Source: Methylohalobius sp. (lineage in GTDB: Bacteria > Pseudomonadota > Gammaproteobacteria > Methylococcales > Methylothermaceae). Taken from it: a stretch of 64,000 nucleotides of DNA. The DNA lies in assembly GCA_026415315.1 (NCBI GenBank), contig JAOAHI010000001.1, positions 41,890 through 105,889 of the forward strand, read 5' to 3'. The notes below the pieces were generated by a model, which was not told where the DNA came from, made no database searches, and was given only the letters and a program-made list of their open reading frames with translations. Made by a program: the position numbers and the translations under genes. Below are positions 47,848-56,898 of the stretch, piece by piece (positions within the stretch are counted from its first letter, which is position 1; every line of letters begins with the position of its first letter).

Positions 47848-49722
47848 TTGATGCCAAACTTGGATGAGCTTTATCCCCAAATACGGCGCCTAATCCCGCT
47901 GCATTTGCTGCCGCACGTGGTTTGCCAATGCCTATGCCAAGAACTGACGCTTGAGGAGGCAACTACGGGCGATGCGTTATTTGAGCGCGGCAGCCAGGAC
48001 GCGGATTGGATTTTCGTGCTTGAAGGAGAGGTTTGTCTGGAAGCAGATGGCATTGTTTTGGATCGAATCGAAGGTGGCAGCGAGGCAGCTCGCTTTCCGT
48101 TAGCTCACCACGTTCCGCGCAAAGTAGCGGCGCGCGCATTGACCCCACTTAAATATATTCGCCTAGATCATAAACGTTTGAGGCTTATGGAACACACGCA
48201 ACAAGACCTTCTTGAATCGGACCACAAGACCGGCGAGGAAAGCTCCGGCGATTGGTTGACTAAACTGTTCAAGTCGCCGGTTTTTCAGCGCCTGCCAGCA
48301 AGCAATCTGCACAAAATCGTTCAGCGGTTTAAAGCCGTGGAGGTTAGGAAGGGGGAGAAAATTATCGCTCAAGAGGAGGTGGGAGAGTGTATTTACATCT
48401 TGCGTAGCGGCAGAGCTCAGGTAACCCGCAGGCCTCGTCCCAACGCGCGCGAGATCAAGTTAGGACAACTTAAACCCGGAGACTTGTTTGGCGATGACGC
48501 CCTGCTCTCAGGGCAGCCACAAGCGGTTGATGTGACCATGCTCACAGATGGCATCGTGCAACGTTTAGACAAAGAGGATTTTTTACTCTTGGTGGTCGAG
48601 CCGGTGCTCAAAAAGCTTGATTTTAATTCGGCGCGCTGCGAGGTTGAGCAAGGGGCAGCTTGGCTAGATGTGCGTGATCCTGAGCGCTTCAAGTACCGAC
48701 GCGTGGATGGCAGTCTCAATATCCCTTTTTTCTCTCTTAGGATGCAACTGGCTAGTTTTGACCGCCAGCGCAAGTATATTTTAGTTTGCGACGAGGGTGG
48801 AGAAAGCGCAGCGGCGGCTTTTTTACTGCTGCGCTTTGGCTTTGAGGCTGCTGTATTGGCAGGAGGACTGACCAGCGTGCCGCCCGGTTTCCTAGTAGAA
48901 GAGGACGCCTGGATAGGTGCAGAGTCTAGAATTCCCCGCAAGGAGCCTGAGGGGGCAGCGAGCGTGGAACAACAAGCCGCCATAGATCCAATCCTTAAAT
49001 TGGAGCAAATCCAGGAGGTGCAAGATCTTTGGGTCGAAATCGAGAGGTTACAGACGGAAAACCAGGCGCTTCGGCGGAAACTGGAGGAAGCGGAGAGGGT
49101 AGCCCAAACGTCCCGAGGAGTGCAGCAAGAGCTTGAAGAACTGCAGCGACAAAAGCAGGCGTTGGAGGCAGAGTTGGGTGCGTTGCACCTTAGGATGGCA
49201 GAGTTGGAGGAGGTGATCCGGCAATATTGCGAGGCGGTTCAGGCTGAAGGAGCAGGAGAAGCCATCCAGGCGTTGCAAGCCGAACTGGCCATGGTCCGCG
49301 AGCAGGCTGATCGCGACGTCGCCGCGATGCGCCAGGAAGCAGAAGAGGCGAGGCGGGAGTGCGGGCGTTTAAGAGCGCAGCTGAGCGAACGGGGGCCAAA
49401 AGCTTTACCTCCTGAGCTAGTAGCGGTGGAGGCCGAACAACTCCCCCTCCACGTGCCAGAAGTAGAAATTCCTAAATCGTCGCTTGGTGATAGAGCGCTC
49501 TCGGTCTTATGGGTATTGGTTGGCCTCCTGATAAGCGTGGCTACTTTAGGCATTGGACTCCAGACCGAGTCCGGACGCCATTTTGTGCTGACCTGGCTTG
49601 GGGAAAGTGAGGTAAGTGTAGGAGCTACACCTGCCGCGCCCACAGACTCTCAACCACAAATTTTACCCCTGCCTGTACAAGGTCAGGATACTGGCGCAGC
49701 AGGCGATCTGTTTGCTCAATGA
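47848..49722 (+). CDS. Membrane-anchored double cNMP-binding, rhodanese and coiled-coil protein
   Basis: I do not know a named homolog. Domains in order: a first cyclic-nucleotide-binding-like fold (about 25-115, DADWIFVLEGEVCLEADG), a second better one (about 150-250, EKIIAQEEVGECIYILRSGRAQV, GDLFGDDALLSGQPQAVDV), a rhodanese-like domain (about 265-345, GAAWLDVRDPERFKYRRVDGS, a Cys at YILVCDEGGESAA), a coiled coil (about 385-515), one membrane segment (about 549-568, LWVLVGLLISVATLGIGL) and a short tail. The usual cNMP phosphate motif is not kept in full. It looks like a regulatory or scaffold protein facing the cytoplasm. ATG 47848 is directly followed by ATG 47851, so either may start. No Shine-Dalgarno is obvious. 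Confidence 0.75.
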   Translation: MMPNLDELYPQIRRLIPLHLLPHVVCQCLCQELTLEEATTGDALFERGSQDADWIFVLEGEVCLEADGIVLDRIEGGSEAARFPLAHHVPRKVAARALTPLKYIRLDHKRLRLMEHTQQDLLESDHKTGEESSGDWLTKLFKSPVFQRLPASNLHKIVQRFKAVEVRKGEKIIAQEEVGECIYILRSGRAQVTRRPRPNAREIKLGQLKPGDLFGDDALLSGQPQAVDVTMLTDGIVQRLDKEDFLLLVVEPVLKKLDFNSARCEVEQGAAWLDVRDPERFKYRRVDGSLNIPFFSLRMQLASFDRQRKYILVCDEGGESAAAAFLLLRFGFEAAVLAGGLTSVPPGFLVEEDAWIGAESRIPRKEPEGAASVEQQAAIDPILKLEQIQEVQDLWVEIERLQTENQALRRKLEEAERVAQTSRGVQQELEELQRQKQALEAELGALHLRMAELEEVIRQYCEAVQAEGAGEAIQALQAELAMVREQADRDVAAMRQEAEEARRECGRLRAQLSERGPKALPPELVAVEAEQLPLHVPEVEIPKSSLGDRALSVLWVLVGLLISVATLGIGLQTESGRHFVLTWLGESEVSVGATPAAPTDSQPQILPLPVQGQDTGAAGDLFAQ

Positions 49723-49723
49723 A

Positions 49724-49879
49724 TTATTTGATTTTGGCTTCCTTAAATAGGACGTGCTTGCGCGCCACAGGATCGTATTTTTTGAGCTCTAATTTATCTG
49801 GCGTGGTTCGCTTATTTTTCGTGGTCGTATAATAATAACCTGTGCCGGCAGAAGAAACGAGTTTGATTTTTTCACGCAT
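49724..49879 (-). CDS. rpmG: Ribosomal protein bL33
   Basis: The minus strand encodes 51 residues, [17 protein letters not shown], then [20 protein letters not shown] and [14 protein letters not shown]. This is a zinc-free (Cys-free) bL33. It has a strong AGGAGG before the ATG and lies 12 bases after rpmB in the standard rpmB-rpmG order. Its stop is one base from the end of the convergent cNMP-domain gene. Confidence 0.97.
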   Translation of the reverse strand: MREKIKLVSSAGTGYYYTTTKNKRTTPDKLELKKYDPVARKHVLFKEAKIK

Positions 49880-49891
49880 AATTGTTTCCTC

Positions 49892-50128
49892 CTAGATTTT
49901 TATTCCGTGCTCACGCAGTTCGGCAAGCACTGCATCTATACCTTTCTTGTCTATGATCCGCATGCCGTGGCTGGAGACTCGAAGCTTTACCCACCGGTTT
50001 TCACTCTCCACCCAGAACCTATGTTCGTGCAGGTTGGGCAAGAAGCGCCGCTTGGTCTTGTTATTGGCATGGGAGACATTATTCCCGACAATAGGGCGTT
50101 TGCCCGTCACTTGACATATTCTAGACAT
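49892..50128 (-). CDS. rpmB: Ribosomal protein bL28
   Basis: The 78-residue protein starts [20 protein letters not shown], then [20 protein letters not shown], and ends [20 protein letters not shown] single Cys in the first zinc-ribbon-like position (C5) shows the Cys-poor variant of many gammaproteobacteria. It is the first gene of the rpmB-rpmG pair, with a good promoter 39-67 bases upstream. Confidence 0.97.
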   Translation of the reverse strand: MSRICQVTGKRPIVGNNVSHANNKTKRRFLPNLHEHRFWVESENRWVKLRVSSHGMRIIDKKGIDAVLAELREHGIKI

Positions 50129-50160
50129 GCTTTGTTTCCCAGATGTTCAAGTTATCTAAA

Positions 50161-50175
50161 GGCTAAATTTTAGCC
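50161..50175. promoter_or_regulatory. Palindrome over the rpmB -10
   Basis: GGCTAAA-T-TTTAGCC is a 7-base perfect palindrome that covers the -10 of the rpmB promoter. It could be an operator for a repressor of rpmBG, or chance. Confidence 0.3.
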
Positions 50176-50195
50176 AAAATAGCGCTTTGGAGCAA
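50167..50195 (-). promoter_or_regulatory. Promoter of rpmB-rpmG
   Basis: On the minus strand TTGCTC (50195-50190) and TAAAAT (50172-50167) are 17 bases apart, about 40 bases ahead of the rpmB start. Matches are four and five of six. Confidence 0.65.
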
Positions 50196-50239
50196 AAAAG
50201 GATGATACACTTTGTTCATTTAATTGAGTAAGCCTATCG

Positions 50240-51211
50240 ATGGCGAGCCGCAAGTTTGAAGTGCCTGTCGAGATCGGGGTAGTGATGGACCCCATCGAGA
50301 CGATCAATATCCACAAGGACAGTACCTTTGCCATGCTGCTGGAAGCCCAGGCGCGAGGTTGGGTTTTGTTCTATATGGAGATGAGCGACCTTTACTTGCG
50401 CGACGGCCGAACCCATGCGCGCATGCGCCGCCTTCGGGTACAGCGCGACGAGCGATGCTGGTATGGGTTTGAGGGCCAGTACGATCGCCCTTTAGACGCG
50501 TTGGATGTGATTCTAATGCGTAAGGACCCGCCGTTCGACCAGGAGTACATTTATGTTACCTATTTGCTCGAGTGTGCTGAGAGCCGAGGAACCCTGGTCA
50601 TCAATCATCCACGCGCCTTGCGCGACGCCAACGAGAAGCTCTTTACCGCGTGGTTTCCGCACTGCTGCGCGCCCACGCTGGTGGCTCGGGACCCGCGCAA
50701 GTTTCGCGAATTCATCCGCGAACAAGGTGAAATCATTCTAAAGCCGCTCGACGGTATGGGTGGAGCCTCGATCTTTTACGTTCATCCTAGCGATCCCAAT
50801 ATCAGCGTGATCTTGGAGACCATGACGTTAAAAGGTCGGCGGTTTGTGATGGCTCAGAAGTATCTGCCTCAGATTATGGAGGGCGACAAGCGCATCCTGT
50901 TAATCAATGGCCAGCCGGTTCCTTATGCTTTGGCGCGCATTCCGGCCACGGGTGAGGTGCGTGGCAATTTAGCGGCCGGCGGGCGAGCCGAAGGTAGGGC
51001 ATTGACCGAGCGCGACCGTTGGATTTGCGCTCAGGTCGGGCCGGAACTGCGGCGCCGGGGGCTGGTTTTCGTAGGCTTGGACGTGATCGGAGAGTACCTG
51101 ACCGAAATCAACGTCACTAGCCCCACCTGCATTCAGGAATTGGATAAGCTGTTTGGGTTGAACATCAGCGCTCAGCTGATGAATGAAATCGAGGGTATGA
51201 TTAAACGATGA
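50240..51211 (+). CDS. gshB: Glutathione synthase
   Basis: GshB joins gamma-glutamylcysteine and glycine with ATP to glutathione. The prokaryotic glutathione synthase N-terminal domain starts EIGVVMDPIETINIHKDSTFAML, with DVILMRKDPPFDQEY and VINHPRALRDANEKLF. The ATP-grasp domain has GEIILKPLDGMGGASIFYV, and the metal-binding end is GLDVIGEYLTEINVTSPT. The 323 residues match E. coli (316). It is the first gene of a seven-gene overlapped run that ends with pyrX. No clear promoter was found in the divergent gap with rpmB. Confidence 0.96.
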   Translation: MASRKFEVPVEIGVVMDPIETINIHKDSTFAMLLEAQARGWVLFYMEMSDLYLRDGRTHARMRRLRVQRDERCWYGFEGQYDRPLDALDVILMRKDPPFDQEYIYVTYLLECAESRGTLVINHPRALRDANEKLFTAWFPHCCAPTLVARDPRKFREFIREQGEIILKPLDGMGGASIFYVHPSDPNISVILETMTLKGRRFVMAQKYLPQIMEGDKRILLINGQPVPYALARIPATGEVRGNLAAGGRAEGRALTERDRWICAQVGPELRRRGLVFVGLDVIGEYLTEINVTSPTCIQELDKLFGLNISAQLMNEIEGMIKR

Positions 51212-52026
51212 TTGGGGAAAGTCCGGCCGACCGCTTGCTGGTGGCGTTGTTGTTCGCCCTAGTAGTTCACACGGCCTTAATCTTGGGGATACGGTTTGAA
51301 TTGCCCACCCCGCCCCAGATCGATCCTGCTCTGGACGTGGAGTTGATTAAGCAGCCGGCCGACAAACCCCCACCTCAGGCCAACTATCGCTCCCAAGCCG
51401 ACAGCCGGGGCAGCCACGAGCGCCAGGAGAGACCTACTAAGCCCCTTGCTGCTCGATCCCTCCTGCCGCGTCCCGCCCTTAAGGCTGAAGGGCACGCTCG
51501 TGATCGCCATCCATCTCCCCGCTTGACCCAGCCGCAATTCCCTGCGAGCCAGCCAGACAGCCCGCCAGAGGTGATGGCTGAACCCCATCTGGACCGGAAC
51601 CTTTTGGCTCAGCAAATTGCCGAATTGGATGCGATGGCTCCCGTCTTGCGCGCTGACCTCAAGGAGCGGATAGTGCCTATTCAGCAGGTCAATGCCTATA
51701 AACACATTGCAGCAGCGTATGAACGGGCGTGGCAGGAAAAAGTGGAGCGGGTCGGCAATCTGAATTATCCCGATGAGGCTCGGCGTCAAGGGCTCTCCGG
51801 GGCTTTGGTGGTGAGCGTGTGGGTGGCCAAAGATGGCCAAGTGAGAAAAATCAGGATTCATCGCTCTTCTGGTCATCCACTGCTGGATGAGGCGGCACTT
51901 CGCATTGTGCGTCTAGCGGCACCGTTTGCTCCGTTTCCAGTGGAACTAGCCAACCAGGCAGACGAGATCGTTATTACCCGAACCTGGAAGTTTTATGACG
52001 AGTCGGGTTTAGCCATGGGCCGTTGA
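51208..52026 (+). CDS. TonB family energy transducer (linked to gshB)
   Basis: The 272-residue protein has one N-terminal membrane segment (LLVALLFALVVHTALILGI), a Pro/Arg-rich linker and a C-terminal TonB domain (YPDEARRQGLSGALVVSVWVAKDGQVR, SGHPLLDEAALRIVRLAAPFAPFP). It is the TonB type that Pseudomonas carries between gshB and yqgE. It is distinct from the TonB of the Pho-linked operon, and no exbB/exbD is next to it, so a partner elsewhere is needed. The ATG overlaps the gshB stop as ATGA. Confidence 0.9.
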   Translation: MIGESPADRLLVALLFALVVHTALILGIRFELPTPPQIDPALDVELIKQPADKPPPQANYRSQADSRGSHERQERPTKPLAARSLLPRPALKAEGHARDRHPSPRLTQPQFPASQPDSPPEVMAEPHLDRNLLAQQIAELDAMAPVLRADLKERIVPIQQVNAYKHIAAAYERAWQEKVERVGNLNYPDEARRQGLSGALVVSVWVAKDGQVRKIRIHRSSGHPLLDEAALRIVRLAAPFAPFPVELANQADEIVITRTWKFYDESGLAMGR

Positions 52027-52036
52027 CAGGTGCTAT

Positions 52037-52606
52037 ATGACACAAGACGATGAAAGTTGCTTGACTGGACAATTTTTGATCGCAATGCCCAGCCTGATGG
52101 ATCCCAATTTCGCCCAAACGGTGACTTTTTTGTGCCAGCACAGCGCCCAGGGCGCTTTGGGAATTGTCGTTTCCCGCCTTTTGGACATTCGCCTTAGCAG
52201 CATTTTGGAATCGATGCAGATTCCCATTCAAGACCAACGCGCGGTCGAGGTGCCGGTTTATTTAGGCGGGCCGGTCCAGCCCGAGCGTGGCTTTGTCCTG
52301 CACAGCCCACTGGGGAATTGGCAGGGAACGTTGGCGGTTAGCGAGGAAATAGGGCTGACCACTTCGCGCGATATTCTAGAGGCTATTGCGGCTGGCGAGG
52401 GGCCGGAAAAGTATCTGGTGGCTTTAGGTTATGCTGGCTGGGGGGAAGGCCAGTTGGAGCGGGAAATTCTGGAAAATGCTTGGCTCAATGCGCCGGCTGA
52501 TCTTCACATTTTGTTTGACCTGCCGCCTGCCAAACGTTGGCGGGCCGCTGCTTTGCGGTTGGGTATAGACTTAGGCAGGATGTCATTGCAAGCCGGTCAT
52601 GGGTAA
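52037..52606 (+). CDS. YqgE/AlgH family protein (UPF0301)
   Basis: The 189-residue protein has LTGQFLIAMPSLMDPNFAQTVTFLCQHSAQGALGIVVSRLL, YLGGPVQPERGFVLH and ALGYAGWGEGQLEREILENAW, the full signature of this family. In Pseudomonas, AlgH was named for a role in alginate regulation, but the biochemical role is unknown. It lies 10 bases after tonB and overlaps ruvX by eight bases, as in other gammaproteobacteria. Confidence 0.95.
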   Translation: MTQDDESCLTGQFLIAMPSLMDPNFAQTVTFLCQHSAQGALGIVVSRLLDIRLSSILESMQIPIQDQRAVEVPVYLGGPVQPERGFVLHSPLGNWQGTLAVSEEIGLTTSRDILEAIAAGEGPEKYLVALGYAGWGEGQLEREILENAWLNAPADLHILFDLPPAKRWRAAALRLGIDLGRMSLQAGHG

Positions 52607-53021
52607 ATCGGGTACGTATCTTGGCTTTGACTTCGGTACCCACAAAATCGGAGTGGCCGTCGGGCAGCGCCTCACCGGAACGGCCTCTCCCTTGCAGACT
52701 ATACGCTCGGAAAAAAACAAAGTTCGCTTTGAGGCCATAGACCGGCTGGTGGAGACTTGGCGCCCGGACGCCTTGGTCGTCGGCATCGCGTGCCGGGTAG
52801 ACGGCGAGGATAATCCGGTTACGCCTTTGATGCGCAAGTTTTGCCGCCAACTTGAGCATCGCTATCGGTTGCCAGTGTATCAGGTGGACGAACATCTGAC
52901 TAGCTTTGAGTCGCGCCATATCCTATTTGGGGAAGCGAAGCTGGGCGCGCGCAAGGTCCAGGAGCTTAGCGACCAGATGGCAGCTAAATTGATCTTGCAA
53001 ACCTGGCTTGGGTTGTCATGA
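52599..53021 (+). CDS. ruvX: Holliday-junction resolvase-like RuvX (YqgF)
   Basis: The 140-residue protein has the RNase H-fold motifs GFDFGTHKIGVAVGQ, ALVVGIACRVDG and VDEHLTSFESRHILF. In E. coli, YqgF is essential for 16S pre-rRNA 5' maturation; resolvase activity is also proposed. It overlaps yqgE by eight bases and pyrR by four. Confidence 0.95.
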   Translation: MGKSGTYLGFDFGTHKIGVAVGQRLTGTASPLQTIRSEKNKVRFEAIDRLVETWRPDALVVGIACRVDGEDNPVTPLMRKFCRQLEHRYRLPVYQVDEHLTSFESRHILFGEAKLGARKVQELSDQMAAKLILQTWLGLS

Positions 53022-53533
53022 TGTCTGAGCCTATCGAGTGGGATGTGGAGGCTTTATTGGCTGTCTTGGAGGCGTGCCTGCGGCGAGAGATCCAGGCGCA
53101 GCGGCTGCAAAATCCCCTCATGGTTGGAATTCACACCGGAGGGGTGTGGGTGGCTGAGTGGCTGCGGGAACGGCTTGAAATCTCGGAAGCCGTAGGCAAG
53201 CTGAATATCTCGTTTTATCGCGACGATTTCTCCCGTATCGGAATACACCCCGAGGTCAAGCCCAGTCGCTTGCCTAGTACCGAGGAGCGCGACGTCATTC
53301 TGATCGACGATGTGCTGTATACCGGTCGCACTATTCGCGCTGCTTTAAACGAGCTGTTCGATTACGGCCGACCGCGGCGGGTCGTGTTAGGGGTGCTGAT
53401 CGACCGCGGCGGGCGTGAACTTCCCATTCAAGCCGACTGCGCAGGCGCCAGGATCGAGTTGGCTGAGGACCTCAAGATCAAGCTGAAAGGCCCCTTCCCC
53501 TTGCGCCTAGAATTGTCTCCGGTCGGTGTCTGA
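53018..53533 (+). CDS. pyrR: PyrR: uracil phosphoribosyltransferase / pyr regulator
   Basis: The 171-residue protein has the PRPP-binding loop [21 protein letters not shown] and [17 protein letters not shown]. In Firmicutes PyrR binds pyr mRNA to attenuate the operon; the proteobacterial homologs placed before pyrB act more surely as phosphoribosyltransferases. No anti-antiterminator leader is visible here, since the gene overlaps ruvX. A second ATG follows directly (53021). pyrB starts two bases after the stop. Confidence 0.93.
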   Translation: MMSEPIEWDVEALLAVLEACLRREIQAQRLQNPLMVGIHTGGVWVAEWLRERLEISEAVGKLNISFYRDDFSRIGIHPEVKPSRLPSTEERDVILIDDVLYTGRTIRAALNELFDYGRPRRVVLGVLIDRGGRELPIQADCAGARIELAEDLKIKLKGPFPLRLELSPVGV

Positions 53534-53535
53534 GC

Positions 53536-54498
53536 ATGTCTGCTGCCGATATGCAATTGGACAGCCAAGGTCGAATGCGCCATTTCCTGACGGTGGAGGG
53601 GCTGAGTCGGGATTGGCTCATCAAGATTATGGACACGGCTGAGTCCTTCAGCAGCGTTACTCAGCAACGGGTCAAAAAAGTTCCGTTGCTGCGTGGCAAA
53701 ACAGTGGTCAATCTATTTTTTGAGACCTCCACTCGCACCCGCACCACTTTTGAGCTCGCCGCCAAGCGCCTGTCTGCTGATGTGCTCAACTTGAACGTCC
53801 AGGTCTCGGCTACGGCTAAAGGGGAGAGTCTGCTCGACACCATCCGTAATCTAGAGGCGATGTTTGTGGACATGTTCGTGGTGCGCCACCCCGACAGTGG
53901 CGCTGCCCACTTTATCGCGCGTCACGTAGCGCCCCATGTCAGCGTGATCAATGCCGGCGACGGCCGTCACGCTCACCCTACGCAGGCGCTCTTAGACGTG
54001 TTTACCATTCGCCGCCATAAGCCCGATTTCACCTCCCTTAAAGTCGCTATCGTAGGCGACATTCTGCATTCCCGGGTGGCTCGTTCCCAGATCCACGCCC
54101 TTAAGATTCTGGGAGTTCCAGAAATCCGAGTCGTGGCTCCTAAAACCCTATTACCGGTTGCGGTAGTAGAAAGCTTAGGAGTTATGCCATTCTGCGATCT
54201 CCAGGCTGGTATTGAAGGGGTAGACGTAATTATTGCTCTACGCCTACAAAAGGAGAGAATGCAGGGGGCGTTTATACCGAGCGAACGCGAATATTATCAA
54301 TGTTTTGGTTTGACCGCAGCGCGCCTTAAGCGAGCCAGTCCCGATTGCCTGATTATGCACCCAGGCCCTATCAACCGCGGGGTGGAAATGGCCTCAGAAG
54401 TAGCCGATGGGGTGCATTCGGTGATTTTAGAGCAGGTCAGCTACGGCATCGCCGTCCGTATGGCGATTATGGTGTTGGCCATGGGCGGGGCGGAATGA
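53536..54498 (+). CDS. pyrB: Aspartate carbamoyltransferase, catalytic chain
   Basis: PyrB makes carbamoyl aspartate, the first committed step of pyrimidine synthesis. Seen are [49 protein letters not shown] and [18 protein letters not shown]. It has 320 residues, with a slightly longer N-terminus than E. coli PyrB ([24 protein letters not shown]), as in Pseudomonas, where this extension is part of the PyrB-PyrX enzyme. It overlaps pyrX by four bases. Confidence 0.95.
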   Translation: MSAADMQLDSQGRMRHFLTVEGLSRDWLIKIMDTAESFSSVTQQRVKKVPLLRGKTVVNLFFETSTRTRTTFELAAKRLSADVLNLNVQVSATAKGESLLDTIRNLEAMFVDMFVVRHPDSGAAHFIARHVAPHVSVINAGDGRHAHPTQALLDVFTIRRHKPDFTSLKVAIVGDILHSRVARSQIHALKILGVPEIRVVAPKTLLPVAVVESLGVMPFCDLQAGIEGVDVIIALRLQKERMQGAFIPSEREYYQCFGLTAARLKRASPDCLIMHPGPINRGVEMASEVADGVHSVILEQVSYGIAVRMAIMVLAMGGAE

Positions 54499-55772
54499 CT
54501 AGGATTGCGATCATAGGCGGCCAGCTCCTAGATCCCGCCAGCGAGACCCTAAGCGAAGGGGGGGTCTTTATTGCCGACGGCCAAATCATAGCGATCGGTG
54601 CAGAGCCCTTGGGGTTTCAAGCCGATGAGGTGTTGCAGGCGCATGGAAGCATCGTCTGCCCAGGCTTTATCGATTTATCTGTATACCTGCGTGAGCCTGG
54701 TTACGAACATAAAGCCACGATTGCCAGTGAGACCTTAGCCGCGGTCAAGGCCGGTGTAACCACCCTCTGTTGCCAGCCCGAGACTAATCCGGTCATCGAT
54801 ACACCGGCAGTGGTAGAACTAATCCGCGAACGGGCCCTCTCAGCCGGTAGAGCCAAAGTGATTGCCTTTGGTGCCATCAGCCGCGGGTTGGAAGGGAGGG
54901 TTTTGAGCGAGATGTATGCGCTCAGGCGCGCCGGGTGTCTGGCGGTAAGCTCTGGCCGCAAGTCCCTAGCTAATGCCTTGATCTGGCGGCGGGCTTTGGA
55001 ATATGCGACTACGCACGAGCTTAGCGTCGTGGTTCGGCCTCAAGATCTGGATCTTAGCGCTGGAGGTTGTGTGCATGAGGGTAAAGTCGCTACTCGCTTG
55101 GGTCTGCCAGGTATTCCGGTCAGCGCTGAGACGGTGATGGTGGCGCAGATACTAGCTTTAGTGGAAGAGACAGGCGCTCGGGTTCACTTCTCTTGTCTAA
55201 GCACGGCGCGCGCAGCGGCCATGATCGCCGAGGCGAGACGGCAAGGATTGCCAGTGAGCGGTGATGCTGCTGCGCATCAACTCCATTTGACCGAGGACGC
55301 GGTGGAAGGCTTTGATCCCATGGCGCACGTGATACCACCTCTGCGTTCCGAAGCAGATCGCCAGGGCTTGCGCCAGGCGTTGGCGGAAGGAACAATCGCG
55401 GCGGTTTGTTCCGACCACCAACCGCATGAAGCCGATGCCAAATGCAACGTGTTTGCTGCCACCGAATCGGGGATTTCGGCGCTTGAGACGCTCTTGCCTT
55501 TGACTCTACGGTTGGTGGAAGAGAAGATATTACCGCTGCCGCGGGCGATTGCTCGCCTGACTCTAGGACCGGCGCAAGTTCTTGGACTCCCTAGTGGTCG
55601 GCTCACTTTAGGTGCGCCAGCGGATCTGTGCGTGTTTGACCCTGAGGCCCAGTGGACAGTAGATGAAACCAACTGGCTTAGCCGTGGCCGCAATACCCCT
55701 TTTTGGGGGCAAAGACTCAAAGGCCGGGTGCGTTACACCTTAGTTGATGGCCGGGTGGTTTGGCGGGCTTAA
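54495..55772 (+). CDS. pyrX: Non-catalytic dihydroorotase-like protein PyrX
   Basis: This 425-residue amidohydrolase-fold protein resembles PyrC but lacks the metal-site His-x-His: [19 protein letters not shown] has Ser-Val-Tyr where active dihydroorotases have His-Val-His. The later DHQPHEAD is kept. In Pseudomonas such a PyrC' chain is inactive and is needed to assemble a PyrB dodecamer. That fits the gene order pyrB-pyrX with an ATGA overlap (start 54495; the frame opens further upstream but inside pyrB). A true dihydroorotase should be elsewhere in the genome. Confidence 0.9.
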   Translation: MTRIAIIGGQLLDPASETLSEGGVFIADGQIIAIGAEPLGFQADEVLQAHGSIVCPGFIDLSVYLREPGYEHKATIASETLAAVKAGVTTLCCQPETNPVIDTPAVVELIRERALSAGRAKVIAFGAISRGLEGRVLSEMYALRRAGCLAVSSGRKSLANALIWRRALEYATTHELSVVVRPQDLDLSAGGCVHEGKVATRLGLPGIPVSAETVMVAQILALVEETGARVHFSCLSTARAAAMIAEARRQGLPVSGDAAAHQLHLTEDAVEGFDPMAHVIPPLRSEADRQGLRQALAEGTIAAVCSDHQPHEADAKCNVFAATESGISALETLLPLTLRLVEEKILPLPRAIARLTLGPAQVLGLPSGRLTLGAPADLCVFDPEAQWTVDETNWLSRGRNTPFWGQRLKGRVRYTLVDGRVVWRA

Positions 55773-56884
55773 TCGTCCTCTATCAGGTGCATTTTGTCCA
55801 ATCCTCGATACTTGTCGGAAGCGTCGGCGCCGAGTTTGATCATCAGCCGCACTTCATTGCGCGAATCGGCTGCGGCTAAGGCATCCTCGTAGCTGATTTT
55901 GCCCTGGCGGTAGAGGTCGTACAGACACTGGTCGAAAGTCTGCATGCCGTGCTCGCGCGAGCGCTTCATCAGATCCTTGAGCTGGTGGACTTCGCCTTTG
56001 CGGATCAGATCGGCAGCAAGTGGAGTATTGATCAAGATTTCTACTGCCGGATAACGGCCTTCACCGTTGATGCAGCGGATGAGCTGTTGGGCGACGATGG
56101 CTTTGAGATTCAGGGACAAGTCCATAAACAGCTGGCGGTGCATGTCTTCGGGGAAAAAATGCAAGATTCGGTCTAGCGCTTGGTTGGCATTGTTGGCATG
56201 CAAAGTAGTTAGGCATAGATGACCAGTCTCGGCGAAGGTGATGGCGTGCTGCATAGTCTCGCGGGTTCTCACTTCACCGATCAGGATCACGTCCGGGGCT
56301 TGACGTAGGGTGTTCTTGAGCGCCACTTCGTAGGATTCGGTGTCGGTGCCTACTTCCCGCTGGGTGACGATGCAGCCCATGTGTTTGTGGGTGTATTCAA
56401 TTGGGTCTTCAATCGTGATGATGTGTCCGGAGCTATTCTGGTTGCGGTATTTGAGCATCGCTGCCAGAGATGTCGATTTGCCGGTACCGGTGGCGCCGAC
56501 GAATAGAATCAAACCCCGCTTGGTCATCGCCAGGTCTTTGAGAACAGGGGGTAGGTTCAATTCCTCGATATCTGGGATGTGGTCTTGGATCCTGCGGATG
56601 ACCATGGATGGGGTGTTGCGCTGATAATAGGCGCTGACCCTGAACCTGGCTAGGTCTTTCAAAGCGATGGCGAAGTTGCATTCGCGCGCGCTTTCGAACT
56701 CGTCCTGTTGGCGGGGAGTCATGGTGCTTAGAACCAAGTCCCGGGCTTGAGCAGCACCTAGCGGAGTAGGGCTTAAAGGTTCAACTTTGCCGTTAACCTT
56801 AACGCTGGGGGGGTAGCCTGCGGTGACAAACAGGTCCGAGGCTTGCTTGTGGACCATAAGAGTGAGTAAGGATTCGACGTTCAT
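55769..56884 (-). CDS. pilU: Type IV pilus retraction ATPase PilU
   Basis: PilU is the PilT-dependent second retraction ATPase for twitching motility. Seen are the Walker A VGATGTGKSTSLAAML, the Asp box IITIEDPIEYTHKHMG, Walker B RQAPDVILIGEVRTRETM and the His box ETGHLCLTTLHANNANQALDR. The C-terminal tail ([18 protein letters not shown]) is longer than in PilT, as in PilU. It is the second gene of pilT-pilU, 14 bases after pilT, and overlaps pyrX by four bases tail to tail. Confidence 0.95.
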   Translation of the reverse strand: MNVESLLTLMVHKQASDLFVTAGYPPSVKVNGKVEPLSPTPLGAAQARDLVLSTMTPRQQDEFESARECNFAIALKDLARFRVSAYYQRNTPSMVIRRIQDHIPDIEELNLPPVLKDLAMTKRGLILFVGATGTGKSTSLAAMLKYRNQNSSGHIITIEDPIEYTHKHMGCIVTQREVGTDTESYEVALKNTLRQAPDVILIGEVRTRETMQHAITFAETGHLCLTTLHANNANQALDRILHFFPEDMHRQLFMDLSLNLKAIVAQQLIRCINGEGRYPAVEILINTPLAADLIRKGEVHQLKDLMKRSREHGMQTFDQCLYDLYRQGKISYEDALAAADSRNEVRLMIKLGADASDKYRGLDKMHLIEDD

Positions 56885-56898
56885 AGGATCTCCTTCCC

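Noticed and set aside
54345..54494. N-terminal extension of PyrX
   Set aside because: It overlaps pyrB by 150 bases and reads as antiframe; the family N-terminus starts at 54495.
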